Part shown: positions 26,308-36,031 of the stretch, piece after piece
Numbering within the stretch: position 1 is the stretch's first letter
Layout: each line of letters opens with the position of its first letter
The notes under the pieces: model-generated
What the model saw: only the letters and a program-made list of their open reading frames with translations
Told to the model about the DNA's origin: nothing
Database searches by the model: none
Assembly (NCBI GenBank): GCA_002339085.1
Contig: DDDX01000073.1
Location: 1 to 46,453 of the forward strand
DNA length: 46,453 nucleotides
Direction of reading: 5' to 3'
Source: Cellvibrionales bacterium UBA1969
GTDB lineage: Bacteria; Pseudomonadota; Gammaproteobacteria; Pseudomonadales; UBA7434
Program-made: the position numbers and the translations under genes

Positions 26308-28455
26308 ATGGGTATAACAACCAAAAAAACCTTTTGCCGCTTTTGCCTTAGTTGCTGTGCAATGGATGTCGATATTGATGATGATGGACAGGTGGTAGCA
26401 TTACGCGGCGATGTTAAAAATCCTTTATCCGGCGGATATACTTGTCTGCGCGGTCGTGAACTGATTAATATTCAGCAGCACCCCGATCGTATTCGCGGCG
26501 CATTAAAACGCGTTGACGGAAAGTTTATAAGCATACCAATGAGCCAAGCATTGGACGAAATAGCCGTTAAGACACAGCAATTGATTAATCAACACGGTGG
26601 CCGTTCTATTGCCAGTTATAATGGCAGTTGGGCGTGGTCTAATTTGCCGACCTTGCCTTTGTCAAAGTCGTTTCATCGAGCTATTGATTCACCATCCGTT
26701 TTTTCACCCATGACGCTAGACCAGCCAGCCAAAGCTTTTATGCTATGTCGATTTGGATTATGGGCCGGTGGTATTCATTCTTTTAAAGATGCAGACGTGG
26801 CGATGTTCATTGGTAATAACGCACTGTTATCTCAGTATGCGCCAGCGGGCGGTTTGCCGCCCTACAATCCTGCTCGACGATTACAAGATGCACTTAACAG
26901 TGGTCTAAAACTCATTGTGATCGACCCACGTAGAACGGAGGTAGCGAACCGAGCGACACTGCACTTGCAGCTAAGACCGGGTGAAGATACGACTTTGCTA
27001 GCCGGTATGCTCAGGATTATTATCGATGAGCAGTTGTATGACGCTGATTTTTGTGAGGAGTTTATTGATGATCTAAGCGGTTTAAGAGCGAGCCTTGAGC
27101 CATTTGATCTCGATTACGTGAGTCGTCGTACAGATCTACCGTCTGAGCAAATTGTTACAGCGGCAAGAATGTTTGCTAGCGGGCCTAGGGGAGCGGCTTC
27201 AACCGGCACAGGCCCAGAAATGTCACCGAGAGGCTCGCTAACCGAGCATATGGTGATGACGATTAATGCTCTTTGTGGTCGTTATTATCGCGAAGGTGAG
27301 GTGCCAGCCGCCGCGCCTCCGCTGAGTGTGGGTCGCCAACCTAAGGCGCAGGTAGTGTTCCCGCCACAGGCCTGGGGCGAAGGTTTTGTAAAATCGCGGT
27401 TTAGGGGGTTAACTCAAATTGGCGATGAAATGCCATGCAATGTGATGGCTGATGAGATTCTAACCCCGGGTGAGGGGCAGATTCGTGCGCTGTTTAGCAT
27501 CGGTGGTAACCCGATGGTGGCATTTCCTAATCAAGATAAAATTGCCCGCGCGCTCGAGGATCTTGATTTGCTTGTTGCCATTGATCCTTGGTTGTCAGCG
27601 ACGTCTCGCCGCGCGGACTATATTTTAGGCCCTAAGGTGGCGCTAGAGCGAGAAGACGCAACTCTATTAGGTGAAATGTATTTTGAAGAACCCTACGCCC
27701 ATTATACAGAAGCAATGGTTGAACCGCAGGGTGATACGATCGAAGAGTGGGAATTTTATTGGGAATTAGCTGCACGACTTTCTATCCCTTTGTCTATTCA
27801 TAGCCAGCCGGTGCCGATGGATCAATGTCCATCAAAATATCAGATTACTGAATTAGTGGCACATGGTTCTCGCGTTTCACTGGCTAAAGTGAAAGCTGAA
27901 ACCGAGCAAAAGGGCGGGAAGATTTTTGATGAAGCAAGAACTATAGTGGGGCCCAAGAGCGCGCATAATCATCACCGCTTTCGTGTGCTTCCTAACGACG
28001 TCAAGCAGCAATTGGCTGAGGTTGCGCAAGAGCCATTAAATCAACTGGGGTTACGCGTTGCTGAGGAAGGCTATAGTCATTTATTAATTTCGCGCAGGAT
28101 AAAACAATTTTTTAATTCGACCGGACATAATTTAGACGCCTTAAGACAAAAAGGCACTACTAATTATGCCTATATGCACCCCGATGATTTAGCTAATATG
28201 GGGTTAAGCTCAGAGGCCATGGTTGAAATTTCTTCACCGGCAGGCAGTGTAATTGGCCTAGTAAAAGCCAGTAATGATCTCAAAGTAGGGGTCATCTCTA
28301 TGGCTCATGCCTTTGGAGACACCAACAGTGACACCAGTAATGTGATGCTCCAAGGTTCATCAACTAACCGTCTGGTCTCAGACGAGCAGCACTTCGATCC
28401 AATTACTGGGCAGGCACGGCAGAGTGCTATTCCCGTATCAATTCGCGCGCTATAA
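26308..28455 (+). CDS. Molybdopterin oxidoreductase, substrate unknown
   Basis: Large DMSO-reductase-superfamily protein of 715 residues. The N-terminal [4Fe-4S] site is intact: Cys10-x2-Cys13-x3-Cys17, then Cys46 (YTCLRG). VIDPRRTEVANRA, LRPGEDTTLLAGM, FSIGGNPMVAFPNQ and the C-terminal AHAFGDTNSDTSNV dinucleotide-binding region are typical. No Tat signal precedes the cluster, so it should be cytoplasmic. In the region where many relatives have a Cys or Sec molybdenum ligand, the sequence is FSPMTLDQPAKAF. No electron-transfer subunit gene is adjacent. ATG 26308 is preferred to GTG 26299. Substrate not predictable. Confidence 0.9.
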   Translation: MGITTKKTFCRFCLSCCAMDVDIDDDGQVVALRGDVKNPLSGGYTCLRGRELINIQQHPDRIRGALKRVDGKFISIPMSQALDEIAVKTQQLINQHGGRSIASYNGSWAWSNLPTLPLSKSFHRAIDSPSVFSPMTLDQPAKAFMLCRFGLWAGGIHSFKDADVAMFIGNNALLSQYAPAGGLPPYNPARRLQDALNSGLKLIVIDPRRTEVANRATLHLQLRPGEDTTLLAGMLRIIIDEQLYDADFCEEFIDDLSGLRASLEPFDLDYVSRRTDLPSEQIVTAARMFASGPRGAASTGTGPEMSPRGSLTEHMVMTINALCGRYYREGEVPAAAPPLSVGRQPKAQVVFPPQAWGEGFVKSRFRGLTQIGDEMPCNVMADEILTPGEGQIRALFSIGGNPMVAFPNQDKIARALEDLDLLVAIDPWLSATSRRADYILGPKVALEREDATLLGEMYFEEPYAHYTEAMVEPQGDTIEEWEFYWELAARLSIPLSIHSQPVPMDQCPSKYQITELVAHGSRVSLAKVKAETEQKGGKIFDEARTIVGPKSAHNHHRFRVLPNDVKQQLAEVAQEPLNQLGLRVAEEGYSHLLISRRIKQFFNSTGHNLDALRQKGTTNYAYMHPDDLANMGLSSEAMVEISSPAGSVIGLVKASNDLKVGVISMAHAFGDTNSDTSNVMLQGSSTNRLVSDEQHFDPITGQARQSAIPVSIRAL

Positions 28456-28507
28456 ACACACAATTCATGGTAGAGTAACCCTTATCTTCATTGGTCAGGT
28501 GTTAGCA

Positions 28508-29779
28508 ATGGTTGCCGATAGCTCACAATCAACATTGGATTCAGTGTCAACGCCAAGCTTTAAGCAAGCGTTACTGAATCGTCGTATGTTGATTTGTATC
28601 TTTACTGGGTTTACCTCGGGACTACCCCTTTACTTATTAATTCAATTGGTGCCTGCATGGCTAAGAGTTGGGGGTGTAGGTCTTGCTGAAATAGGCTTTT
28701 TCTCTTTGGTTGGCTTGCCTTATACCTGGAAGTTTCTCTGGGCGCCCATGATGGATCGTTTTAGTTTGCCTTTTTTAGGTCGGCGCCGAGGTTGGATGTT
28801 ACTGACCCAGTTAGCGTTAATGCTATCGATGATTGCGCTCGGATTTATTCAGCCGCAGTTATCGGTTTGGACGGTGGCTTATTTGGCCGCCGTTGTAGCT
28901 TTTTTTAGCGCCAGTCAAGATATCGTGTTAGATGCTTACCGTCGAGAATTACTCCCTGACATTGAATTGGGTATGGGTAATGCCATTCATGTTCAAGCCT
29001 ATCGCTTAGCGGGTTTAGTACCGGGCTCCCTGGCGTTAATCTTGGCGGACTTTCTCGCTTGGCATTGGGTATTTTCAGTCGTGGCTGCTTTCATGATGGT
29101 GGGCATTATTTTAACCCTTAGTATTGATGAGGCGATTGCTGAGCCTTCGCCTCCAAAAACACTGAAAGATGCGGTTATTAATCCTTTTCGTGACTTTATT
29201 GATCAGCAGGGTTTGCGTTCTGCGATGATGGTGCTGTTGTTTTTAGTGTTGTATAAGCTTGGCGATAATATGGCGACGGCTTTATCAACCCCGTTTTATT
29301 TAGATGTGGGTTTTAGTCTTAGTCAAATTGGTTCGATTGCTAAGGTGGCTTCATTGGTTGCGGTCATTGTCGGTGGTTTAGTGGGCGGCTTGATGATGCT
29401 TAAGCTGGGTATTAATAAGGGTTTATGGTTGTTTGGTATCGTTCAAGTGATCAGTATTTTAGGGTTTGCAGTACTAGCGGAAGTGGGAGCTAATCCTTGG
29501 GTCTTAGGCGCAGTTGTAGCATTGGAATATTTAGGGGTTGGGCTAGGCACGGCAGCATTTACGGCCTTTATTGCGCGAGCGACTAACCCAGCTTTTGCCG
29601 CCACGCAGTTTGCACTATTTACTGCTCTAGCCGCACTACCTAGGAATCTAGCCAATGCAACAACGGGTATTATTGTTGAGCAAGTGGGTTGGACGGCATT
29701 TTTTATTTTTTGTACATTGCTGGCTATTCCAGGCATGTTGTTATTAATTAAAGTCGCACCATGGTCTGAAAAAACCTAA
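28508..29779 (+). CDS. AmpG-type anhydromuropeptide permease (MFS)
   Basis: Polytopic inner-membrane protein of 423 residues with about twelve predicted membrane segments. The signatures FTGFTSGLPLYLL, the GLPYTWKFLWAP loop, PFLGRRRGWMLLTQL and FFSASQDIVLDAYRREL match the AmpG family, which imports GlcNAc-anhydroMurNAc peptides for cell-wall recycling. The frame opens upstream within the molybdoenzyme gene (GTG 28424), but the ATG at 28508 gives a normal N-terminus. It ends 32 nt from the convergent batD stop. Substrate is inferred from family; no ampC or ampD is nearby. Confidence 0.88.
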   Translation: MVADSSQSTLDSVSTPSFKQALLNRRMLICIFTGFTSGLPLYLLIQLVPAWLRVGGVGLAEIGFFSLVGLPYTWKFLWAPMMDRFSLPFLGRRRGWMLLTQLALMLSMIALGFIQPQLSVWTVAYLAAVVAFFSASQDIVLDAYRRELLPDIELGMGNAIHVQAYRLAGLVPGSLALILADFLAWHWVFSVVAAFMMVGIILTLSIDEAIAEPSPPKTLKDAVINPFRDFIDQQGLRSAMMVLLFLVLYKLGDNMATALSTPFYLDVGFSLSQIGSIAKVASLVAVIVGGLVGGLMMLKLGINKGLWLFGIVQVISILGFAVLAEVGANPWVLGAVVALEYLGVGLGTAAFTAFIARATNPAFAATQFALFTALAALPRNLANATTGIIVEQVGWTAFFIFCTLLAIPGMLLLIKVAPWSEKT

Positions 29780-29811
29780 AGGCACTTTCCTAAAGTCATG
29801 AAGGTGAGCTT

Positions 29812-31560
29812 TTACTCGGGGTAGAGCGGTGCGAGTATTTTCTTACTCGGTGGTTGTTGATTACTCTGTGCGTCAGCATTCTCAACAGCGCTTTTTAATG
29901 CTTGACCATTCCATGGAGTTTTTTCCCTATCATTAGTCTCAAGCTTGTGGTCGGCATAAAGATAGTAATCCAATGCTTCCATAGCGTTTTTTAGTGCCGT
30001 ATCGCAAGTAAGTGCCTTGATCGAGCTATCCTTAGACATACACTCCTTATGATAGCTCAGGTAAGCGGTTAAGGCTTGCTTGGCTTTTAAAGGGTTATCT
30101 TGCTTGCAGGCCAGCAGTAATTCGCGCTTAAGTCGCTCAATATTTTTGTCGAGCGTCAAATCAGTTTTGGGCTGTTGGCTGGCGTTTTTATTGGCTCGAG
30201 TGTGATTGGTATAAAGCCAGCCTAAAGCGAGAAGTAGGGTACTGATCATCCATGGATTGAACGCCGGATCACTCGTCTCGGCCCCTTGTTCGACGGCTAT
30301 CTTGCTATCTTGCTGTGGTTGTTTATCGCTGCTGGAAATGACGGCATTTTTGCGGTCCGGAGTATTATTAATTGGGGGCAGTACATTGATGACTTGCGGG
30401 TCAATACTAGTCACTTCAAAGCGATTTTTTGTTGTGTTCCACCATTCGACTTCAATAGCAGGCAAAGTAATTTTTCCCTCGACGGTTGGAATCAGTGCGA
30501 CCGTATCTTTTCGGCGACCTGCAATGCCTCTGTCAAAGGTCTGATTGATAAATTCAGGCTTTTCAGGATAGCTGTTTAGACTATCTGTTGGCGAGGATAA
30601 AGTAAACGGTAGTTTTTCCGCGGCTAAGCCTTCGGCGGTAATTTCAATATTGCGACTAATGGGTTCGCCGACGCGAGCGTTGAGTGATGCTGTGTCAAAA
30701 GAAGATGTTATAGTCAGCTTACTCGAAGGTAGCCAGTAAGACGATGAATCAGCGCCAGCGGGCTTGGCTAATACGTTAATATTAACAGTATCAGCTTTTA
30801 AACGGAGCTCTTTACCTCGAGAGAAGGGGTCATAGCCAAATAGTCGGTTTTGTCTTGAAGTGGTTAAAGCGGTAAGTTGTTGCCCATCAATCGTCTTGAT
30901 GCCCGGCCGATTAAAAAAGATAGCGTAGCGCTTTTCTATCACATAAAAGTTGCTGCCGTTAATTCTGCGAGTGTAATTTTTATTATCTAATGCGACGATA
31001 TCGGCATCAGCAATACTCAAGGGTGATATTTCGGCATTATTCAATTGAATTTGATGAATAATTCTCAGTGTATAGATGGCCTGTGCCCCAACCACTGTGC
31101 TCACTTGATCAATCTCTGTTTCAAGTATGACTTGCTGACTGTCCATCTGGCTTGGTACGGGCGCGGCTTTTATAACGGTGATATCAATCGCTTGAGATTC
31201 TTGCTTGTTGAGTTTTAGTGGTGGGATAGAAGCTTTACCGATTTCTTGAGGAGTAATAATAACGACTCTTTTTTTGATCGAATCTGTTCTACCATTAATC
31301 ATAGAATACGACTTTTGTGAAGTTTCTTTAACAACAGTAAATTTTTCTTCAAGCAGGGTAAGGTTAACGTCATCGGGATTATCGCCATTGGTAGATGTGA
31401 TTTCTAGACGGATGGTTTCATTAATTGGCACGACCTGCCTATCGACCGTCACGGTAAAACCATAGGCCGTTGTTAGTGTCGATAAAAAAAGCCAAAAGCT
31501 AGTAATCGCTGTTCGAGCGATTTTTTGACTGGCACGGCGCAGTTTTAAATACCTTACCAT
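29812..31560 (-). CDS. batD: BatD-like protein
   Basis: Last gene of the Bat operon. The N-terminus has a signal peptide (positive residues, then hydrophobic FWLFLSTLTTAYG, likely cut after AYG), followed by a long beta-rich periplasmic region. A single membrane segment near residues 435-455 (MISTLLLALGWLYT) precedes a cytoplasmic helical tail. It has 582 residues. BatD proteins accompany MoxR/VWA modules and were named for oxygen-tolerance effects in Bacteroides, but their biochemical role is not settled. The start overlaps the batB/C stop by seven bases. Confidence 0.88.
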   Translation of the reverse strand: MVRYLKLRRASQKIARTAITSFWLFLSTLTTAYGFTVTVDRQVVPINETIRLEITSTNGDNPDDVNLTLLEEKFTVVKETSQKSYSMINGRTDSIKKRVVIITPQEIGKASIPPLKLNKQESQAIDITVIKAAPVPSQMDSQQVILETEIDQVSTVVGAQAIYTLRIIHQIQLNNAEISPLSIADADIVALDNKNYTRRINGSNFYVIEKRYAIFFNRPGIKTIDGQQLTALTTSRQNRLFGYDPFSRGKELRLKADTVNINVLAKPAGADSSSYWLPSSKLTITSSFDTASLNARVGEPISRNIEITAEGLAAEKLPFTLSSPTDSLNSYPEKPEFINQTFDRGIAGRRKDTVALIPTVEGKITLPAIEVEWWNTTKNRFEVTSIDPQVINVLPPINNTPDRKNAVISSSDKQPQQDSKIAVEQGAETSDPAFNPWMISTLLLALGWLYTNHTRANKNASQQPKTDLTLDKNIERLKRELLLACKQDNPLKAKQALTAYLSYHKECMSKDSSIKALTCDTALKNAMEALDYYLYADHKLETNDREKTPWNGQALKSAVENADAQSNQQPPSKKILAPLYPE

Positions 31561-33545
31561 AATTGTCCCTCTTCGTTGTTATCTAAATATTGACCCCTCT
31601 GTTCATTGACTTGACGTTGATAATTAAATTTACGTCGGAGCAAGCCGCCTGGGTCATCCGGTATTTTTTGTAGCCATTGCTCAAGCTCTGCTTGCCGTTG
31701 CGGATCGAGGTCTTTTTTGGTGCCGATGTCCTGACTACCACTGTCGCTAACCCTTTCATTTTTTTTAAGTGAAGGCTGTTCTGCTTGGGTTTCTATCGGT
31801 TGATAAGCATTATCAGACTGCTCTGATGATTGTTCTTGTTCTTGCCCCTGCTGTTCTTCCTGCTGTGTTTTAGCTGCCCGCTGAGCCTGTTGATCAAGTA
31901 GTGCGTTTTGTCGGTCCTCGGTTTCGTCTGTTCTCCCTGTATGCTGCTTTTCACTGTAATCGGAAGCGTTTTCGGAATTGCTCGACGGATTAGCGTCATT
32001 AGACGCATCAGATGATTGAGAGCTAGTGGTATCAGTGCCGTCTTGCTCGTTTGCATCACCTTGCTGCCCTTGTTGGTTTTGCTCCTGTTGTTGTTTCTGA
32101 AGTTGTTCAAGTAACGCCTTGGCTGCTTTTGCCTGTTCTAAATCGGGATTTAATGATAACGCTGTGTCGTAGGCATTAATGGCGCTTTCAAAATCTTGCC
32201 TGTGAGCAAAACTGTGGCCTAAGTTGTAATGGAGGTTGGCCAAGTTGTTTGGCTGTTGCTCAGTAGTTTCGATGGCGTGACTAAACTGTTCGATGGCTTT
32301 ATCATAATTTTTAGCCTTAAAAGCAGCAAAGCCTCTCCAATCTGCCCGATCGAAAGTTTTAGTCGCTTCGGTGTAGGCTTGTTGATTAAACAGCGCCGCG
32401 CCTTGTTGATCGTCAGTTTGCCAGAGATCTTGCCATTCAATAGATGATTTTTCTGGATTTTGAGCCGCCCAGACCGACTCTGCCGTCATAAAATTAACAC
32501 TAAGCACTAAGCTGAGTAACCAACCACGTCGAAAGCTAAACAGGACAAATGGCAGTAAGGCGATTGCAAAATAAGCGCCACGATCGTATTGCTGGTCTAC
32601 TTTTTGGCTGGAGTCTTTATCCGCATTATCTGGTGAGGATCCTCTTACGCTCAGTGACAGCTCTTGATTAAAGATGCGATCGATATCACTATTATCTGCC
32701 CTTAAGTCTAGATATTGCCCCTGCGTTTTTGTGCTTATAGCCATTAAACGGTCACGACTCATTGGTGCTTTAACAATACGACCGCTATCAGTTTTAACGA
32801 ATTTACCTGATGGCAGAGTTACGGGCCCACCTTGTTCAGTGCCTACACCAATAATGAACAGTTGTGCATCTTGGCGACGAACCTGTTTAATAATAGATTC
32901 TGTTTGGCTAGCCAGTACCTCGTCTGTTAGCCATACTAGTGTGCGCTGCTTTGCTGCACTTTGCTCAAGTAACTGCTCAGCCAAAATAAAGGCTGCGTCT
33001 GCATTGCTGCCGATGCTTGGCATAATTTCAGGTGTCAATGAGGGGACTAATGCGGCGATATTATTGCCGTCGTCGGTTAACGGTGAGACAATATGTGCGT
33101 CACCCGAGTAGGCCACTAAAGCAATTTGCCGATCTTTGTTTCTTTTCAGTAGTTCCAAAATCTTATAGCGCATGCGTACTAGTCGAGAGGGCTTGATGTC
33201 GCTGGTGTGCATCGATAGGGTCAGATCTGCAATGACTACCATCGCATGACTATTCTTTTCAACCGGGCTGGATACTTTTTCCCAGCTGGGCCCTGCTAGG
33301 CTAAAACAGGCGATAAGGCAGGCAGTGCAAGCGGCGAGAAGGGGCCATGTGTGGGTAGCGGTAGTCTTAGCTGCGCGTTTATTTAGTAAGTAGGGTCGAA
33401 GCTCCTCAGCAATAATACTGTTCCAGTCGGTTTTATTTTGTAGTACTCGGTTTAGGATGAAAAATAAAATAATAATGATTGGCATCAACCACAGGTAGCC
33501 AGTTCTGATAAAAGTAAATTGCTCAATTAGGGTTAATAAGCTCAT
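31554..33545 (-). CDS. batB: BatB/BatC fusion: membrane VWA domain plus TPR repeats
   Basis: Two N-terminal membrane segments (about 17-33 and 67-85) are followed by a VWA domain. The metal-site motif reads DLTLS (Asp107-Thr109-Ser111) instead of the common DxSxS, and the later Asp lies in WLTDEV rather than TDG. A further membrane segment (about 325-345) is followed by TPR-like helices (NLHYNLGHSFAHRQDFESAINAYDTA) and a Gln/Glu/Ser/Asp-rich low-complexity tail of about 130 residues. It has 663 residues. BatB and the TPR protein BatC are often separate; here they are one gene. Overlaps batA by four bases. Confidence 0.9.
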   Translation of the reverse strand: MSLLTLIEQFTFIRTGYLWLMPIIIILFFILNRVLQNKTDWNSIIAEELRPYLLNKRAAKTTATHTWPLLAACTACLIACFSLAGPSWEKVSSPVEKNSHAMVVIADLTLSMHTSDIKPSRLVRMRYKILELLKRNKDRQIALVAYSGDAHIVSPLTDDGNNIAALVPSLTPEIMPSIGSNADAAFILAEQLLEQSAAKQRTLVWLTDEVLASQTESIIKQVRRQDAQLFIIGVGTEQGGPVTLPSGKFVKTDSGRIVKAPMSRDRLMAISTKTQGQYLDLRADNSDIDRIFNQELSLSVRGSSPDNADKDSSQKVDQQYDRGAYFAIALLPFVLFSFRRGWLLSLVLSVNFMTAESVWAAQNPEKSSIEWQDLWQTDDQQGAALFNQQAYTEATKTFDRADWRGFAAFKAKNYDKAIEQFSHAIETTEQQPNNLANLHYNLGHSFAHRQDFESAINAYDTALSLNPDLEQAKAAKALLEQLQKQQQEQNQQGQQGDANEQDGTDTTSSQSSDASNDANPSSNSENASDYSEKQHTGRTDETEDRQNALLDQQAQRAAKTQQEEQQGQEQEQSSEQSDNAYQPIETQAEQPSLKKNERVSDSGSQDIGTKKDLDPQRQAELEQWLQKIPDDPGGLLRRKFNYQRQVNEQRGQYLDNNEEGQLW

Positions 33546-34567
33546 GATAACGGGTCTGCCTCACGAGTTGTTTGCCTGCTAATCAGCGCGACCAATAATA
33601 GCTCGGCAATGATAAGCAGTAATGCGATAGCCAATGCAAGACTAAGGGGTATATAAAATAATTGCTGCGTTGGCCGATAAAACTGAGCCTCTTGATCAAC
33701 CGGTTCGATTCGATCAAGCTCGTTATAAATAGTTTCTAACTGTTCGGTATTTTTAGCCCGAAAGAACAGTCCGCCTGTTTCAGCAGCAATAATTTTAAGC
33801 GTCTTCTCATCTAGGTTAGACGGTCGACGTGTTTGTCGACTAAACCATGAGTTTTGTATTGTGAAATCTGCGCCTATCGCGATAGTATGAATTTTGATTT
33901 GATTTTCAGTAGCTAAGGCGCTTGCCTCTAAGGGGTTTATCTTGCCAGCGTTGTTAGCTCCGTCGGTTAGCAGTATTAGAGTTCTTGATTGGTTAGGTCT
34001 TTCAATAAGTCGTTTAATTGCCAAGCCGAGTGCGTCACCAATTGCCGTTTTTTGGCCAGCAAACCCCAGCTGTGCCTCATCAAGTAGTTGCTTTACTGTC
34101 GATAAGTCAAAGGTCAGAGGCGCTTGGACATAGGCTTGATCGGCAAATAAGATCAGACCGATTCGGTCACCATTGCGGCGATCAATAAAATCATTTAATA
34201 CTTTTTTGACACTATCAATCCGTCTGACTGTCTCTCCCTCTAGTTGCATGTCGAGCTCATTCATGCTGCCTGAGATATCCACGGCTAGCATCATGTCTCT
34301 AGCGATAGAATTAATCTTAATCGGCGCTCCTTGAATAATCGGGCGGTTTACGGCAGTTAATAATAACAGCCAGATCAGCAGCAATATAAACCCTTTTATC
34401 GATAACGCTTTTTCAGTTAGTGGTGTTTGTTTTTGAATGGCTTCAAGCCTTCCTACAAATGGTGCGCGTAAAGCTTGGTGACTTTTTTTGTTGGCAGGCA
34501 AGTAATGAAAAATAAACCATGGGAGCGGTATTAAGATAAACCACCAGTATGTTTCAAAGTTAATCAT
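33542..34567 (-). CDS. batA: BatA-like membrane VWA protein
   Basis: Inner-membrane protein of 341 residues with membrane segments near residues 8-22, 57-74 and the C-terminus, flanking a VWA domain. The MIDAS motif is canonical: Asp97, Ser99 and Ser101 in DISGSM, with LLTDGANNAG further on and a central metal-binding Thr region (GQKTAIGDALG). The family is thought to act as a partner of the MoxR ATPase encoded upstream in the same operon. It overlaps DUF4381 by eight bases upstream and batB/C by four bases downstream. Confidence 0.92.
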   Translation of the reverse strand: MINFETYWWFILIPLPWFIFHYLPANKKSHQALRAPFVGRLEAIQKQTPLTEKALSIKGFILLLIWLLLLTAVNRPIIQGAPIKINSIARDMMLAVDISGSMNELDMQLEGETVRRIDSVKKVLNDFIDRRNGDRIGLILFADQAYVQAPLTFDLSTVKQLLDEAQLGFAGQKTAIGDALGLAIKRLIERPNQSRTLILLTDGANNAGKINPLEASALATENQIKIHTIAIGADFTIQNSWFSRQTRRPSNLDEKTLKIIAAETGGLFFRAKNTEQLETIYNELDRIEPVDQEAQFYRPTQQLFYIPLSLALAIALLLIIAELLLVALISRQTTREADPLS

Positions 34568-35087
34568 GATGCTGACTTGTCGCTAAAGGCTTGTTGATCT
34601 CGACCGATTTAAACCATGCAGTGAGATAAGTATGTAGGGCATTAATGTCAGCGCTTTGTTGCTGTTTGGGCTGATAAATTTTGATCAAATGATTAAGTTC
34701 ATGCTGTTCTTTTATTGCCGATGGAGATCGTTGCTTCAGAAAGTCTAGCCAAGCCTGGCCGCTTAGCTTGGCACAGGAGAGATGAGGGTATTGCTGTAAG
34801 CAAAACCGTCGAAGTAATTGATTGACGCTAAGTAAATATTGCTGTTCATTATGATTTACTGTGTATTTTTGATGGTAGAGCACTAGCGTTTTTACCGCTT
34901 CTCGTTTTAATGCGGTGGAGCGCTGCCATGTCCAAAAAGCATAGCTGGCTGCAGCTATGCTTAACACGAGACTTAGTGCTAATATCCACCAACCGATGGC
35001 GGGCGGCCAAGCCTCTACTGCCGTTGGTAATATAGGTGGCGGTAGAAGATCTAAAGGGTTGTTGGCCGGTTGTGGGGTGTTATTCAT
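34560..35087 (-). CDS. DUF4381 membrane protein of the Bat operon
   Basis: 175 residues with one membrane segment (about residues 30-52, WWILALSLVLSIAAASYAFW) preceded by a Pro-rich N-terminus with the typical WPPAIGWW motif. The cytoplasmic part is helical with LSGQAWLDFLKQ, as in DUF4381 proteins. These occur almost exclusively in moxR-DUF58-VWA operons; no activity is known. It lies directly after the DUF58 gene with no spacer and overlaps batA by eight bases. Confidence 0.88.
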   Translation of the reverse strand: MNNTPQPANNPLDLLPPPILPTAVEAWPPAIGWWILALSLVLSIAAASYAFWTWQRSTALKREAVKTLVLYHQKYTVNHNEQQYLLSVNQLLRRFCLQQYPHLSCAKLSGQAWLDFLKQRSPSAIKEQHELNHLIKIYQPKQQQSADINALHTYLTAWFKSVEINKPLATSQHHD

Positions 35088-36029
35088 TTATCTGCTCTTC
35101 AGTGTGATTTTATGATTGGCTTGCCGACTAAAATATTGGCGTAGAATATCAAGTTCACAATCATGGGTTTGTATATTAATTTGAATAATGCCTAACCTTT
35201 GTAGATTGTGGCTAATAAATGCATTGTGATCTAAAAATTGTTGTTTGAATTGTTCATTGAAGTACCGATTACTGGTATCAAATGAAACTTCTTTTTCGCC
35301 ATTGCTGTATTGCTTGCCTGCATGATAGGGCAGCGCTGTCTCGAGCGGATCATTAATTTTGATCGCAGTAATATCAACATGTTTTTTAATGCTGTGAAGG
35401 TGCTTGATACCAGACTCATTTAGGCCGATAAAATCACTGATGATAAATACATTACTACCCGGTTTGATTGTTTGTCTAAGCTCTTTGATGACGATATTAA
35501 TTTTTTCTGGTTGATCTGCTTGTTTGAATTCGACAGCTTGATGATTGTAATCGTGAGAGGCGCGAAGTACCGATAAAACACTGGATTTATGCCGCTTAGG
35601 TTTTATTTCAGTGTGGTCGCTGTCATTAAAGATAAGACCGCCAATGCGATCATTTTGTGCTAAAGCTGACCAGCTTAATAGTGCGGCTATCTCAGCTGCC
35701 TGAACTGATTTAAAGCAATGGCGACTACCAAAGGCCATCGCTTGTCGCTGGTCGTTGACAATAATCACCGGTCTTTCGCGCTCTTCGCTGTATAATTTAG
35801 TGTGGGCTTTGCCAGTGCGGGCGGTGACTCGCCAGTCAATTGATCGAATTTCATCGCCAGCTTGATACTGTCTTAGCTCTTCGAAATCGATGCCTCTGCC
35901 GCGAAATTGGGTGCTGATATTGCCAGTCAATTGGCTACGGGCTTTTTTGTTCGCCAATAAGCTTAGTTCGCCAGCCTGATGGCGAAGCTTGATCAGCGTG
36001 TTGAGGTTGCTTATCGCGCCTTTAGCCAT
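35088..36029 (-). CDS. DUF58 protein of the Bat operon
   Basis: 313 residues, no membrane segment. The diagnostic DUF58 stretch is intact: RGRGIDFEELRQYQAGDEIRSIDW followed by RTGKAHTKLYSEERER. The fold is VWA-like in the second half (NVFIISDFIGL), without a complete MIDAS motif. DUF58 proteins nearly always pair with MoxR ATPases and may be their direct partner or substrate, which is inference from co-occurrence. The start is two bases after the moxR stop. Confidence 0.92.
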   Translation of the reverse strand: MAKGAISNLNTLIKLRHQAGELSLLANKKARSQLTGNISTQFRGRGIDFEELRQYQAGDEIRSIDWRVTARTGKAHTKLYSEERERPVIIVNDQRQAMAFGSRHCFKSVQAAEIAALLSWSALAQNDRIGGLIFNDSDHTEIKPKRHKSSVLSVLRASHDYNHQAVEFKQADQPEKINIVIKELRQTIKPGSNVFIISDFIGLNESGIKHLHSIKKHVDITAIKINDPLETALPYHAGKQYSNGEKEVSFDTSNRYFNEQFKQQFLDHNAFISHNLQRLGIIQINIQTHDCELDILRQYFSRQANHKITLKSR

Positions 36030-36031
36030 AA

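Noticed and set aside
28424..28507. GTG-initiated longer form of the ampG-type permease overlapping the molybdoenzyme gene
   Set aside because: The extension adds a non-conserved segment inside the previous gene. ATG 28508 gives a normal MFS N-terminus.
31793..32110. Minus-strand open frame of 105 residues inside batB/C
   Set aside because: It is a shadow frame over the repetitive Gln/Glu-coding stretch of batB/C and has a low-complexity composition with no domain.
32674..33111. Plus-strand open frame of 145 residues opposite batB/C
   Set aside because: It is antisense to the well-supported VWA domain, has no ribosome binding site or recognisable family, and arises from codon-bias complementarity.
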